DNA of 64,000 nt from Aurelia coerulea (lineage: Eukaryota > Cnidaria > Scyphozoa > Semaeostomeae > Ulmaridae): assembly GCA_039566865.1 (NCBI GenBank), contig CM076960.1, positions 11,508,501 through 11,572,500 of the forward strand, read 5' to 3'. Every line of letters begins with the position of its first letter. Positions within the stretch are counted from its first letter, which is position 1. The notes beneath the pieces were generated by a model that had not been told where the DNA came from, did not search any database, and saw nothing but the letters and a program-made list of their open reading frames with translations. Positions 1 through 10,749 of the stretch are shown piece by piece. The position numbers and the translations under genes were made by a program.

Positions 1-568
1 CCACTCAAGGTCCTTTCCTCAATCGCACCCAAAGTGCAAAATTGCTTTGACTTACCTGGCTCAGAAGGATACCGGGTGAGCCAGAAAAACGTTTCCACTT
101 CGGATAGGCCAGGGTCAATCATAGATTGGACTAATTTCAAATATGTTTTTGAGTTAATCTTTGTCAATAGCCTATATTATTTTTGGTCATTTTTTGTCGA
201 TTTTTTGGATGCTTACCGGGAGTCCCAACAAAAGAACCGACGTTTGATTGAACCCCATTGAATTTGGAAGTTTCTATGCATCCTAGTTACTTGCTTGATA
301 GTTCAAATTTTAGTTTGGCATATCTCGGGAAGAAATTAGAAGTCTGAAAATGGAGTTTTTTTTTATTTTTTTTTACTTTAATTCAAATCTTTACACGATA
401 TCCTATCAGTACGAAATTAAACGACAAAAGTTACAAGTTTGTTATAAACTAATAATGAAAAACAAAATTTAAAATTTGGTATTAGCTAGGGTTGGATCCA
501 GGCTGAGATCTGATCTTCCTGGGAGTCGTGTTTTAGTTAGGGTTTACGGAGCTCTTTAAATGCGTTTT

Positions 569-1066
569 TTATTTTCTTTTAAACTGATAGAGCGAGAGCA
601 TTTCCCTTATTTCGATTGGTATTTCATTCCAAGCGTTAAGCCCAGAAAGGTGGAAACCTTTTTTTGTACACTCAAGTTTAAACTTTGGGATGTCGAGATT
701 TCTATTGTTTCTTGTGTTATACATAGAAATTTCATTCCTCTGACTATACTTGTTCCAGAGGCTCTCAGGGCACTGTTTGTTGACTATTTTGTGTGTCATG
801 ATAGATCGAATCAAAGTAGATGATATTATCAACGCTCAGCCCATTATTGATCCAGGGGTCCTTTATTCTAGCATTTTGAATAATTGAGAATGCCCTGTTC
901 TGTAGACGCTGAAGCGTTTGCAGCTTCGTATTGGGCAGGCTACCCCAGATAACATTCCCATATCGGAGGTGACTTTCAACCAGCGCATGGTAAACCTCAC
1001 ATAGCTTAAATTGCGGAAGAATTGAATAAGGCTTCTCGATAAATTTTGACCACATGCAACAACTGA
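569..1066 (-). pseudogene. LINE reverse transcriptase, C-terminal relic (CR1/Jockey-like)
   Basis: Two overlapping minus-strand frames carry the region that follows the RT core in CR1/Jockey-type LINEs. The upstream frame has YHALVESHLRYGNVIWGS, then a run like LQRLQNRAFSII; the downstream frame has GLNAWNEIPIEI and FKLECTKKG. The switch between frames at about 765-830 is a frameshift, so the protein is broken. No RT catalytic motif is left; the copy is 5'-truncated, and it abuts the opposite-strand recombinase relic at about 1067. The family call rests on motif recognition; the exact clade is not resolved. Confidence 0.75.
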
Positions 1067-1068
1067 AC

Positions 1069-1737
1069 ATGTTAATGCGAGGGATAAAGCGAGTTTAAGG
1101 CAAGTCTGTCCGGCCAAAACGCAGCCCAATTACACCCGACGTGATGAGAGTACTCAAAAGCCAGCTACGGGAATCCTCTTTTGTTGAGCAAGACAAACTA
1201 ATGATATGGGCTTCCTTCACAACAGCCTTCTTTGGTTTTCTACGCTCCTCGTAGTTTTGCTCCCCGACAAAATTTACATTCCATCCGGAATCCACTCTGT
1301 TAGTAAACGACGTATGCCTGTCGGATAGCGTTGCAATATTGTCCATCAAAGTCTCAAAAGTTGATCCTTCCGTATTGCGTAACGGCAGCAAGGTACGCCT
1401 CGCAGAATCTTCCTCCTCCGTCTGTCCATTTCGTGCGTTGCAAAAGTATTTATGCTTTGATCACAAACCAAGCTTGCCACTATTTCAGATCTCAGATGGT
1501 ACGATTCTAACTCGCCAGATACTTTCAAACACTATGAAATCTCTCCTGCAACCAGTTTTTTGAGATGTCAAAGGATATTCATCCCACAGTTTTCGCATCG
1601 GAGCAGCTACCACAGCAGCGGCTTCTGACCTACCAGACTGGCTGATTAAGGCCTTAGGCCGTTGGTCTAGTAATTGTTTTGAACAGTATATCCGCACGCC
1701 TATCAAGGTGGTCGACTCAGTTCCAGGTAACCTATAG
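1069..1737 (+). pseudogene. Tyrosine recombinase relic (DIRS- or Crypton-type)
   Basis: One reading frame carries a tyrosine recombinase (site-specific DNA strand exchange) interrupted by three stops, at 1096, 1252 and 1561. The catalytic layout is still visible: the first arginine in FFGFLR (codon 1243), HSFRIGAAT giving H-x-x-R (codons 1585 and 1594), tryptophan in LGRW (1663) and the nucleophilic tyrosine in YIRTP (1687). The terminal stop is at 1735. Such recombinases mobilise DIRS retrotransposons and Crypton DNA transposons. No RT or RNase H of a DIRS element is next to it, so the class is open. The 5' end is truncated against the LINE relic and the true start is unknown. Confidence 0.75.
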
Positions 1738-2451
1738 GCCACTAGGTTTTAACAACAGTACTGGAACCTCTAAGTAAGGTAGCTTTGGCAGATTGGTCTA
1801 CTTTGGGTGTGCGTCTTGGCGGTTAGGCCACCCAAAGGTGGCTCAAGCAATAATGTCCCATATTTTGCCTAATAGAAAGGATTTAATAATCAAAGTATAT
1901 TAGATTAGTTTTGTTATTGTGAGTGGGGCGGACAATATGGTTTCGCTCGGCCGTCCCCCTTCTCGCACTCAATATCTGGGGTCTTTACTACAAGGTCATC
2001 CCTCGGCACTGCGCAGCAGGACAGTCCACTGTCCAAGAGCAACACTAGTACCTGTTGTGTAGGTCCAGGGAACATAGCTCATTATATAGTACAGTAGTAC
2101 AAGTTTGAAGTATAATACTCAATGATTTAGCCAGGTACGACCCCAAAGTCTGCCAAAGCAAAAGTGTTATCTTTATTGTTGTCAGTCTAAAGTAGGAGGT
2201 TTTACAGCCGAGGGGCGTTAACAACGATTTATAGAAAATTAGCAATAATGTATGCTTTAAGTATATCTCTTTTCCAAAGATAGATAAACTGTAAATCAGT
2301 TTCAAGGTGTGCTTGACTAAGGTGTTTCACCAAAAGCCGGAATTGTGCTGGGAACTCTGTCTTTTCTCTTTAACTATCTAAACAAGAAATTGTATAATTC
2401 GAGAAACATTGACATCGGCTTTTGTGACTATGTGCCGTGCATTTATTTAAA
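1738..2451. other. No gene recognised
   Basis: I see no coding signature or repeat structure that I can name. Short open frames on both strands have no recognisable motifs. Confidence 0.5.
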
Positions 2452-2512
2452 TTAACCTTATGTGGATTGGGAGGGGGCTAATTCGCCCCCTCGCAGTTTT
2501 CCCTGTTGATCA
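2452..2512. mobile_element. piggyBac-like MITE terminus, partner end not found
   Basis: A TTAA is followed by CCTTATGTGGATTGGGAGGG and then a G-run/C-run inverted pair (GGGGGCTAATTCGCCCCC). It matches the ends of the better-preserved TTAA-flanked elements near 42.6 and 44.2 kb. The opposite end is not found. Confidence 0.45.
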
Positions 2513-2770
2513 ATTTTTTACACTCTGAGCTTTTTAGTTTTCATAATTTTTCTAAATAAATATGTTGATCTTTAAAGACCCATGACTGACCAGTAGCCTC
2601 AGCCCGCCTTTGTTTTTGTTTACAACAGTTAATAGACTGATAACAATGAGTCCCACTTATCATTCATCAAAGCGAGACTCTCACTGAACTGTCATGATTG
2701 ATATATAGGATGGTGAAACACCTGTAATAAGTCAAATTTTAAACGACCGCCGAACGGTCATTGGCTGTGC

Positions 2771-2865
2771 TGCATGTAAGCATCTTTAACATCCTGAACC
2801 TTGAGTACAACAACAACGCAGCTACCATACTTGAGGTTCAGGATGTTAGGAGATGCTTACATGCA
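2771..2865. repeat. Long near-perfect hairpin
   Basis: The left arm 2771-2807 (starts TGCATGTAAGCATCT) and right arm 2828-2865 (ends AGATGCTTACATGCA) are reverse complements with only one or two differences, separated by a 20-base A/C-rich loop. It could be a very small palindromic MITE or a structured RNA precursor. Nothing in the sequence shows that it is transcribed. Confidence 0.7.
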
Positions 2866-4080
2866 GGGTTTTCAAGACTGTAGGAAAGCACGAAATCGCA
2901 GAGAAATCGCATGGCAGAATTGACGAGGAATTGCCTCTAGATCTCGACAGAGCTCCAAATGGACATCGAGAAAATTGATATGGATCTGTTATTGTATGGT
3001 TCTTTCGACGAAGGAGACCAACAGACCAGGTTAAATCTGTAAATTTTTGCCCAACGACTCGCGTCTTGCTGTGCTTGTCGACTGCCCGACCAAAAATGAT
3101 GAGGTACAGTTCCGTCTTTATTTACTTGTAATTTGATATTTGTCATTTCCAATGCAATTCTTTGTTGAGTTCAATGCTTGATGGTGAGGATAATTCAGTT
3201 TCCAATGCCTGTTTGTCTGCAAATAAGCAAAATTTCCTCCGCTTTCCTCGGGTTTCCTCCTTCCTATTGTGGCCTAAGATTATTTCGGCCAATTTGCGTA
3301 GCCCTGATTATTTAGAACGAAAATACATCCTTAAATGAATTGTTTATGGACTAAAGAAACCATTGATGTAATTTGTTTTCCATTTACGCTATTTTGGTTG
3401 AAGATTAAAGTGGTTTACGAACGTTGCTATTTTCTGTATACAGAAATTAATGGAAGCTTTGGGGAAGAAGATTCGAGGGCCGCAAAGGATGCTGGTCAGT
3501 CATGGGTCTTTAACTCAAATTTGAAACTCATTTCGTCTTTGACAGATAACTATTTTCTTAAATGGTAGTTTTGACATTATATTAGTTAAAAGGAGCTATG
3601 TCAGGCAGGTGATTGGTTTAGAAACAAAGCTTAGACAAAAGAAAGGAGCTAGAGTTCAGGATCTCTGAATTTGTCGCACGAAAAATATTCAGGTCAATTC
3701 GAAAGAATATCTTTCAAATAAGATGAAGGAATTTTGTATTTGTCATGCACGAATCAGCACAGGGAGTAAACATTTTTCTTCTAGAATTATCAGTTCAATT
3801 GGCGCAACCAGAAGTATTCCTTTATGCCATTTTTATTCAAACGTAGATAAAAGAAATCATTAGGAAATTGTTTTTGTGATAAAAAACAACTCAACAAAAG
3901 GGAGAACACAAAGACAATGCAGTGTCCACTGGGACATCAGGAATTGCTATGACAGGGAACTCTCCTGCAGAGGGGCGATTGCATTCAGTGATCACAGGTA
4001 CATTTTATGTTAAATGTGAAATTATTAGGTACTGGCAGATGTTACGGGAGGCTAGCTCAGTTACGCTTTAAAGCTCCCTG
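2866..4080. other. No gene recognised
   Basis: AT-rich sequence without recognisable coding motifs. The open frame at 3335-3568 has no family features. Confidence 0.45.
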
Positions 4081-4975
4081 AAAATCTCATACTGTTATAT
4101 GGAGTACTTTTTTCTAAAATTACGTTTATTCAAGGTTTTTGGTAGGGAATTGCGGACTTGTTGCTGGGTGTTTCCTTTGCAGAATGCAGAACAGAACAGA
4201 TTACTTTTCTACTCTTAACAATATTTTCAGGAACTAACGAATTATACCACGAGATAGTATAATCATTCCTTGAATCATTCTGAAAAAATCGTACTGTTAC
4301 TTTTTAATCAATGTGTTTTTGGTAGGAATCGCGGCCTTCTTGCTGGGTGTTTCCCTTGCAGAATGCAGAACAGAACAGATTACTTTTCTACTCTTAACAA
4401 TATTTTCAGGAACTAACGAATTATACCACGAGATAGTATAATCATTCCTTGAATCATTCTGAAAAAATCGTACTGTTACTTTTTAATCAATGTGTTCTTG
4501 GTAGGAATCGCGGCCTTCTTGCTGGGTGTTTCCCTTGCAGAATGCAAAACAGAACAGATTAATTTTCTACTCTTTAAAATATTTTAGGAACTAATGAAGT
4601 CTACCAGGAGATAGAATAATCATTTCTTGAATTATTCTGAAAATTTTGTACTGTTACATGATGCAGATTTTTTGTAGAATTATTTTTGATCAAGGTGTTT
4701 TTTGGTCGGGAGCTCTATGTTGTTGGGCGTTCCCCTTCGCAATGCAGATTTTATTGAATGATAACAGATGACATTTCTGTTCATAAAACATTTTCCGGAA
4801 CTAATGAAGTATTCCAGCAGATAGCATAATCATTCCTTGAATCTTTCTCAAAATTCATACTGTTACATGGTGTAGTTTATTTCATAGGATTATCTTTAAT
4901 AAAGGTGTTCTTTGGTCGGGAGTTGCTCGTTGTTGGGTGTTTCTCTTACGGAATGCATATTAACGGATAGATAAC
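4081..4975 (+). repeat. Tandem array of ~180-210 bp units
   Basis: Units start at a conserved GGTAGGGAATTGC / GGTCGGGAG motif at 4141, 4321, 4500, 4704 and 4914, giving periods of 180, 179, 204 and 210 bp. The first two complete units are almost identical; later ones are more diverged and longer, so the array probably grew recently at its left side. Each unit has a pyrimidine-rich stretch ending in TTTGCAG or a variant that resembles a splice acceptor. The last unit is partial and the array fades after about 4970. Confidence 0.85.
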
Positions 4976-5217
4976 TTGGAGATATTGTAGGAGATATTAT
5001 TAAAATCAAGTTTTTCGTTGAAAGTGACTTCTGCTTTCCATCTCTGTTTATTTCTTAAATATGAATTGGGCGATAGACACAAATTGCACGTGACATAATT
5101 TGGTAGACTAAAGAATTGAACGAGCTTCGAACATTTCGCGCAAATACCCCATCACTATATTTTCGCTACTGAGCGCTTTGGTCAGCGGCATACAAAATAA
5201 ATTCATCTTCTTTCAAA

Positions 5218-6138
5218 TAGGGGAGACCGGGGACAACTGTAACACTGGGCAATTGTAACACTGACTGCCTAAAATTTGATTTTTGCACAAAACATTATCA
5301 TTCTAACCCTCTACATACGACTTGAGATACAGGAATATTCAGCCAAGTTTGCAAGATTTTCAGGAGAAAAACATGTTTTTGAGTACGAAAGTAAATACGT
5401 GCTTTCACCGTAAATTTGTGTCTGAAGGATTTTCCTCTTGAGTAAAAAAGTTGATTTTGACATCACAGACATGGCATCCATTTAGGATCAAAACTACGTT
5501 AAAAAACTTTTCAGCTGCACAACTTATGAGATGTGAAAATCGAAAACAACCACAGCTGACCAGGTCAAGGGCAATTGCAACAGCGTGTTGCAATTGCCCC
5601 GGTTTAAGCTGTCCGATGCTTTGATTTTGATTTATTTTTTAGTCTGGTCGAACAATGTGCATCTATGCAGCATTAAAGAGGTCAGAATTCAAAATTTGTA
5701 AAAAAGAAATTTTTTCTCAATCCATTCAATATTTTTCAACTGATGCCCCCAATTTTACAAAGAAATAAAAACTTCATCCTATTTTTAATTTGTTCTTTTT
5801 GAAGTTATGAATAATCTGCTACCTGGGTGCTACATTCTGTGTAAGAAAAAAAGCAGAGTTTGGCAATGATCATCTGTTATGATTTTAAAGATTTGTAACA
5901 ATTGCTCCAACCATCTGTTACAATTACCCCGTGTTACCGGGCAATTGTAACACTTGAACACTGATTTGAAACTATCACAGTGTCACAAAAATTTGTTCTA
6001 TGTGATGGAAACTAATGTCTATTTTCTTCCAAAGGATGCAACTACAATATCATTTACCTTCAAGAGCACAATTAATCATTATTTAGACGATATGGCTGAT
6101 TTTCCAAGAAGTGTTACAATTGACCCTGTTCTCCACTA
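5218..6138. mobile_element. TA-flanked inverted-repeat DNA element (mariner/pogo-like MITE)
   Basis: The left end reads TAGGGGAGACCGGGGACAAC and then TGTAACACTG. The right end, reverse-complemented, reads TAGTGGAGAACAGGGTCAAT and then TGTAACACTT. The TA at both borders (5218, 6137) fits Tc1/mariner-type target duplication. The interior repeats the CAATTGTAACA motif several times and has no transposase. Length is 921 bp. Confidence 0.6.
5569..5599. repeat. Perfect 14-bp stem hairpin
   Basis: GGGCAATTGCAACA, a 3-base GCG loop, then the exact reverse complement. It lies inside the TA-flanked element and is built from its recurrent CAATTG-type motif. Confidence 0.85.
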
Positions 6139-6417
6139 CACTACTTCAACGAACCACAGCCTCGTTTTAGCGAGCAGGGCTACGAGCTCGGGGTGAAAAA
6201 ATGTTTGTTTACACATAAGAATTTTACGCTGCTGTGCTGAATAACGTTCTGTCTCGAATATATGCAGGGTTTTTCTCGTGTTTTACTCCGATTCATTTGT
6301 CATTTGTGGTCTGCTATCTTCGGAACAGCTTTTTGAAAAGCTCTCGTAAGTATTAAACTCTGGTGAGCCACAAGCAGCATAGTTTCTTCATTTTGAACAA
6401 CAAAGGTCTAAGCGAAA

Positions 6418-6592
6418 ATGGATCTCGAAAGAGTATCAAGCATGAAGGTGGAAGAACTTAAAAACTGTCTGCATGCCTCTCCGTGGTTTGAAAGTAAGTG
6501 GTAAGAAGGAAAAGCTCGTCGCGAGAGTATTCTTAGCTATTGAGAATGATGTGCCGTTAGCGAAACAGCCCAGGAAGAGGAGATATACGTAG
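6418..6592 (+). pseudogene. SAP-domain first-exon relic
   Basis: An ATG at 6418 opens a frame reading MKVEELKNCL, then after a small frameshift near 6470 the next frame reads LRGLKVSGKKEKLVARVF and a basic tail. Together these match the SAP motif, a short helix-extended-helix DNA-binding module (about 35 residues) in chromatin proteins and in the N-terminus of some transposon proteins. A possible splice donor (GT at 6589) follows the basic tail, so this looks like a first coding exon. No following exon is seen, and the frameshift makes it non-functional as read. Whether it came from a host gene or a transposon is unknown. Confidence 0.6.
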
Positions 6593-6701
6593 ACTGAAGG
6601 AGTTTACAATTCTCAAGAACGTTTTTCCTATCAATATGCTCCCACATGCTGATGCTGCACTCTATAATTTGCAAAGTCATTTAATAAATGAATTCAGTAC
6701 C

Positions 6702-6914
6702 TACAATCCTGGCCAAAAGAAGCTGGGACACAGGCAAATTTCAGTTTCTTCATGATGTTTCCAAAAATATAGAGGAGAAAGCATACGTTTAGAGTCTCCT
6801 AATCCCCCTCCCCCCTTCTTCAATGTTGAGAAGGTGGAAAGACGTTTAATTCAAGCAACTTTGAAATGGGGGGCAATTTTATGATTTGTCCCAAGTATTT
6901 TGGCCAAGACTGTA
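6702..6914. mobile_element. Tc1-like MITE, copy 1
   Basis: The left end reads TACAATCCTGGCCAAAAGAA and the right end is the inverted TACAGTCTTGGCCAAAATAC; TA at both borders. The CTGGCCAAAA core is typical of Tc1-family inverted repeats. There is no transposase. A copy in the opposite orientation lies at 7569-7725. Confidence 0.75.
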
Positions 6915-7063
6915 GCTAGTCAAAGATAAAATACAACGATATGTAAACAAGGAATACCAACGGGAAAGCAACACAATAAAGAAATTTAGATTATTACTTG
7001 AAAAACAGGTAACAAGAAAATAATAAATAGAACTTTGCACAAAAAATGAAATAGAGAACATCA

Positions 7064-7110
7064 TTAACCCTATTTTGGTCGGGGGCAACCCCCCCCCCCC
7101 TAGTAGACTT
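7064..7110. mobile_element. piggyBac-like MITE terminus, partner end not found
   Basis: TTAA followed by CCCTATTTTGGTCGGGGGCA and a run of twelve or more C. It matches the 5' end of the TTAA-flanked element at 42.6 kb. The other end is not found; the next element at 7569 may have replaced it. Confidence 0.5.
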
Positions 7111-7568
7111 TTGTTATAACTCTGCCAGGAGAAAAATTACGAGAACAATAATCTTTGATATTGAGTTTGAAACAGCATTCATCAGAATTTTATACATCTG
7201 TTTAATTTTTTCCAACACCTGACGAACATTTTGCTTGCAGAACAACCTTTGTTGGCATCTGTTTCAAGTTACTTTTCATTTCAATCAAAGTAGAAACCAC
7301 ATAAAAAAATGCACATTTAATAAACCTTGTAAAACTTGTATAGGCTTGCGCAGCAGTTTCTTGCAAATCTTCAGCAAGGGTCTACATGGACATGAATGGT
7401 TGGCTTTTGTAATATTGGTATTACAAAGATACAGAAGTAACTGAAAGTTGATTATATCAATTTTCTTGTAGCTGATAGTCTTTTGTAAAATTTAATCCAT
7501 TGGCAATCTTTTAGATGCCTTCCATCTTAGCCCTGTTGCAATATACGAATTTTACAAAACTTAACACC

Positions 7569-7725
7569 TACAATCTTGGCCAAAATACTTGGGACAAATC
7601 ATAAAATTGCACTATTTCGGCCTTTGATTACGTGCCTCCCGTATGTTTTCTCTTTGATATTTTAGGAAACATCATGAAGACACCGAAATTTGCCTGTGTC
7701 CCAGCTTCTTTTGGCCAGGATTGTA
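7569..7725. mobile_element. Tc1-like MITE, copy 2 (inverted relative to copy 1)
   Basis: Starts TACAATCTTGGCCAAAATAC and ends with the inverse of TACAATCCTGGCCAAAAGAA, with TA at both borders. It shares both termini and internal sequence with 6702-6914 in the opposite orientation and is about 55 bp shorter. The two copies bracket a ~650 bp unique segment. Confidence 0.75.
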
Positions 7726-8164
7726 GTTTCTTCCATTTTGACTTTTTATAGCATTTTATTCGTTCTATTTCCTCAAAAATCTCATATTTTTCCATTTCTT
7801 CTTTTAATTGATTGTACCAACATTTATTCCTTTGCTGTTCCATCTGATCAATTAATATTTTCTAAGCCATTCCTTTCTCGTTCGATGTGATAAAGTTCTG
7901 GCAAAACAATAATCCCCAGTATTGTGTGCTTATGGGTAGATGAGATAGCGCTGTTAAGACACTATACACTATTAAGAACACCTTGCACGCAACACATAGG
8001 AACACATAGGAGAAGCAAGGAGGAAAAATGTTTTAGCGTGTTTGTTTAAATTTTTGCGTGTTTGTTTACATTTTCAGAGGAACCAATCACAAGGCTCTAT
8101 TTTGCGCGTGACTTTGTTTTGGGTTTGTGATGATGGCGTCATGTAAACACAGAAGCTGTGGGGC

Positions 8165-9423
8165 GTTTAGATCAAATCAAATCAAATCATCAAATCATAA
8201 TCATTATTTACAGTTGGTGTGACAATAGTTGTAGAAAACTAATCAATATTAACTATTTACAATATGATTTACAAAGATGTCTAAGAATTAATATTTACAA
8301 GCTACATAACATAATGGACAGGCTACTTAAAAATTTTGCAATTACACTGTTCACCCGTCCAGGTTTTGATCTTTCTTTTAAAGCTTGCAACTGATGGTAG
8401 CTCCTTTATCTCATCGTTTAGATTATTCCACAATAAGCTTCCTCGGAATGAGAGCGACTCCGTGCCAAATTTTATTATCCTTGTAATCGGTAATTTACAC
8501 AGATGCTTAGTTCTGAGATCGTATTGAATCTCTTTCCTTTCATAAAGGTGCCAGATGTATGCTGGATTTAGATGGTTCATTGATTTATAGATTTCTAGCA
8601 TCATCAATTTTTGTAGATTTTTAATGTGGATCGTTACCGTGTCACTTTTCTCCAAAAGTTTATCAAGGGAAGAGTCGTAATCATTGTGGAGTGTTCTTAA
8701 AGCCCTCTTATGAGTACGGTTTATTTTATGGTTGGCATCTTTGCCACAAAACATCCACCACAAAACATCCACACTAATGGGCAATAGTTAAAGCTTGAAA
8801 TAATTACTGTGTTGCACAGTTTCATTGCCTGATCTCTTGAGAGATAAATATTTAGCCTCCTAAAAGCACTGACTTTTCTGTTTTTTTGTCGCAAAGTGTT
8901 TTTACATGCTTATTGAATCTAAGCTGGTTGTTAATTTCGATTCCAAGAAACTTAACATGATTAGTTGATGATATTTTTTCACCCTTGATATTCAAGCGTA
9001 GCTTCTGTCTTTCATTTAGTCCCAAGAATATCAATTGGAACTTATCGGGGTTTGCCACCATACCATTAGCATAAACCAATTTAGGAGTGTATTTAGGTCG
9101 TTTTCTAAATTTGTCGTAATTTCACTTATACGAGTACCACATGAATACACAGTGTTGTCGCCAGAAAAATTACACATTTCTGAATCTAATTTCATATAGA
9201 ACAAGTCATTCAGGAAGATGTTAAATAGCAAGGGCCAAAGAATGGAGCCTTGGGGGAAGCCTATCTTGACATTGCTCTGAGAACTTTTATATGACCCAAT
9301 TTTAACTCTTTGTTTCCGATTCGTTAGGTAGCTATACATCAGTTGCAAGCTTTTTTCATGAAATCCATAGGCCTCCTCATAGGTTAGAGCAAAACCAGTC
9401 TTCCTATTTAGGGCTGGAAACAC
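8165..9423 (-). pseudogene. 5'-truncated CR1-like LINE (RT fragment to 3' tail)
   Basis: Three minus-strand frames form the second half of a LINE protein. The first (9423-9031) has LMYSYLTNRKQRVKIGSY and GFPQGSILWPLLFNIFLNDL of the RT core. The metal-binding box reads FSGDN where FADDN is expected, so the first catalytic aspartate is lost. The second (9079-8852) has MVANPDKFQLIFLGL and VKFLGIEINNQLRF. The third (8784-8323) has ESLSFRGSLLWNNL and ends TWTGEQCNCKIFK. The 3' end is an ATCAA-type repeat at 8165-8200, as in other CR1-type tails. Frame changes at about 9031-9079 and 8784-8852 make it a pseudogene. It resembles the copy at 51.8-53.9 kb. Confidence 0.85.
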
Positions 9424-10749
9424 ATCAATTTTCTAGAATTTTCAAAAACTTTACATTATAAATGAGAGAATAGGAGTTTTTCTAAATTTTTGCGGAGGGC
9501 AAAATGATACCATTTGAAAACTTGAAAGTATCGCATTTCGCTTTTTATCGATTTTCGCAACCCTCCATTCTACTCTGCCTAACATAACAAGGCCTTCTTG
9601 ACAGATGATGTCGTGTTTGCTTGATAAAGATTTATTTCTACTGCACAGTTTTCAACACAAGGGAGACTAATACTTTGAAAATGTTTTTCAATCAATTTTT
9701 TCTTGATTCAACAGCACTGCACAATAGTACTGGGAGGCTGAAAGATATCTCAACTGTTAGATTCTAGATCAAATCATAGACCGTTGCTGAAATAATTGAG
9801 ATTCGTTATGATTCTATTCATCTTTTTGAATTTTATTCTTTTACAGTTAACTTTATAATAAATAATCCGATAGGATAAAAGAGGAATAAAACAGCTTCGA
9901 AGAACGAAATATCATGGTAGAACATAGACCTATCCTCGACTTGAAAGTATCTCTAAAAATCAAATGTATTCAGGAATTACTGGCTCGGCATTGAGAATTC
10001 AGCCTGACCTGGTTGACATCGTCGTCTCATCAGACTGGTCTTGGTCAGAAAATCGGAAGGCAAAGTAATTTTGAAGAGGTAAATAAGTAAGAACTTACCC
10101 AACTTTCATTCATTGAGACTAAGCAGTACTGAATAAGCAAAATTCCACTTGTTCAATCCTGAACAAAACGAATTCGCAACGATAAAATGAAACTCTTTGC
10201 ACAACGCACGTTTTGACTAAACACAGCCTTGACCGCATCGCATTCTCACAATAAGTTGACGAATATGAAATGTACATCCATTCCAAAATCTAACATGATA
10301 TGGCACGAAAATAATCTTATCGCCAGTCTCCAGAAACTATAAAATGTTTCCATAAAAAACTTCATTCTTGCTTTTCGAGTTTATTGTTAGAAAGATGACT
10401 AACAAATAGACTTCAACCGTAATTACATATATTTTCTTTATGGAAATAAGAAAATCTGGCTTTGTAAGAAACCAAAACTTTCAGATCACAGAAATGAAGA
10501 AACTTGGATTTTGGAACATTACCAAAGTAACAGCTTTCAGAGAGGTGGAGGAGCAAATTTCAACAATTAATTGATTCAATGCTAACTACGTTCTCAAAAA
10601 TCAGTCCCATTTCAAAAGGTATCTTGCTGCAAATTCCTTTATCAGAAATTTAGGTCCAAGTCTTACAGGAAGTTTCTTAAATTTTTGAACTGTATATGAA
10701 TTTCTCATATTTTGATGTCCAAAGTTTATAGCTGTCAAGAGCTAATCTA
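9424..10749. other. No gene recognised
   Basis: AT-rich with no recognisable coding motif, tandem repeat or inverted terminus. It may hold the decayed 5' part of the adjoining gypsy element, but I cannot show this. Confidence 0.4.
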
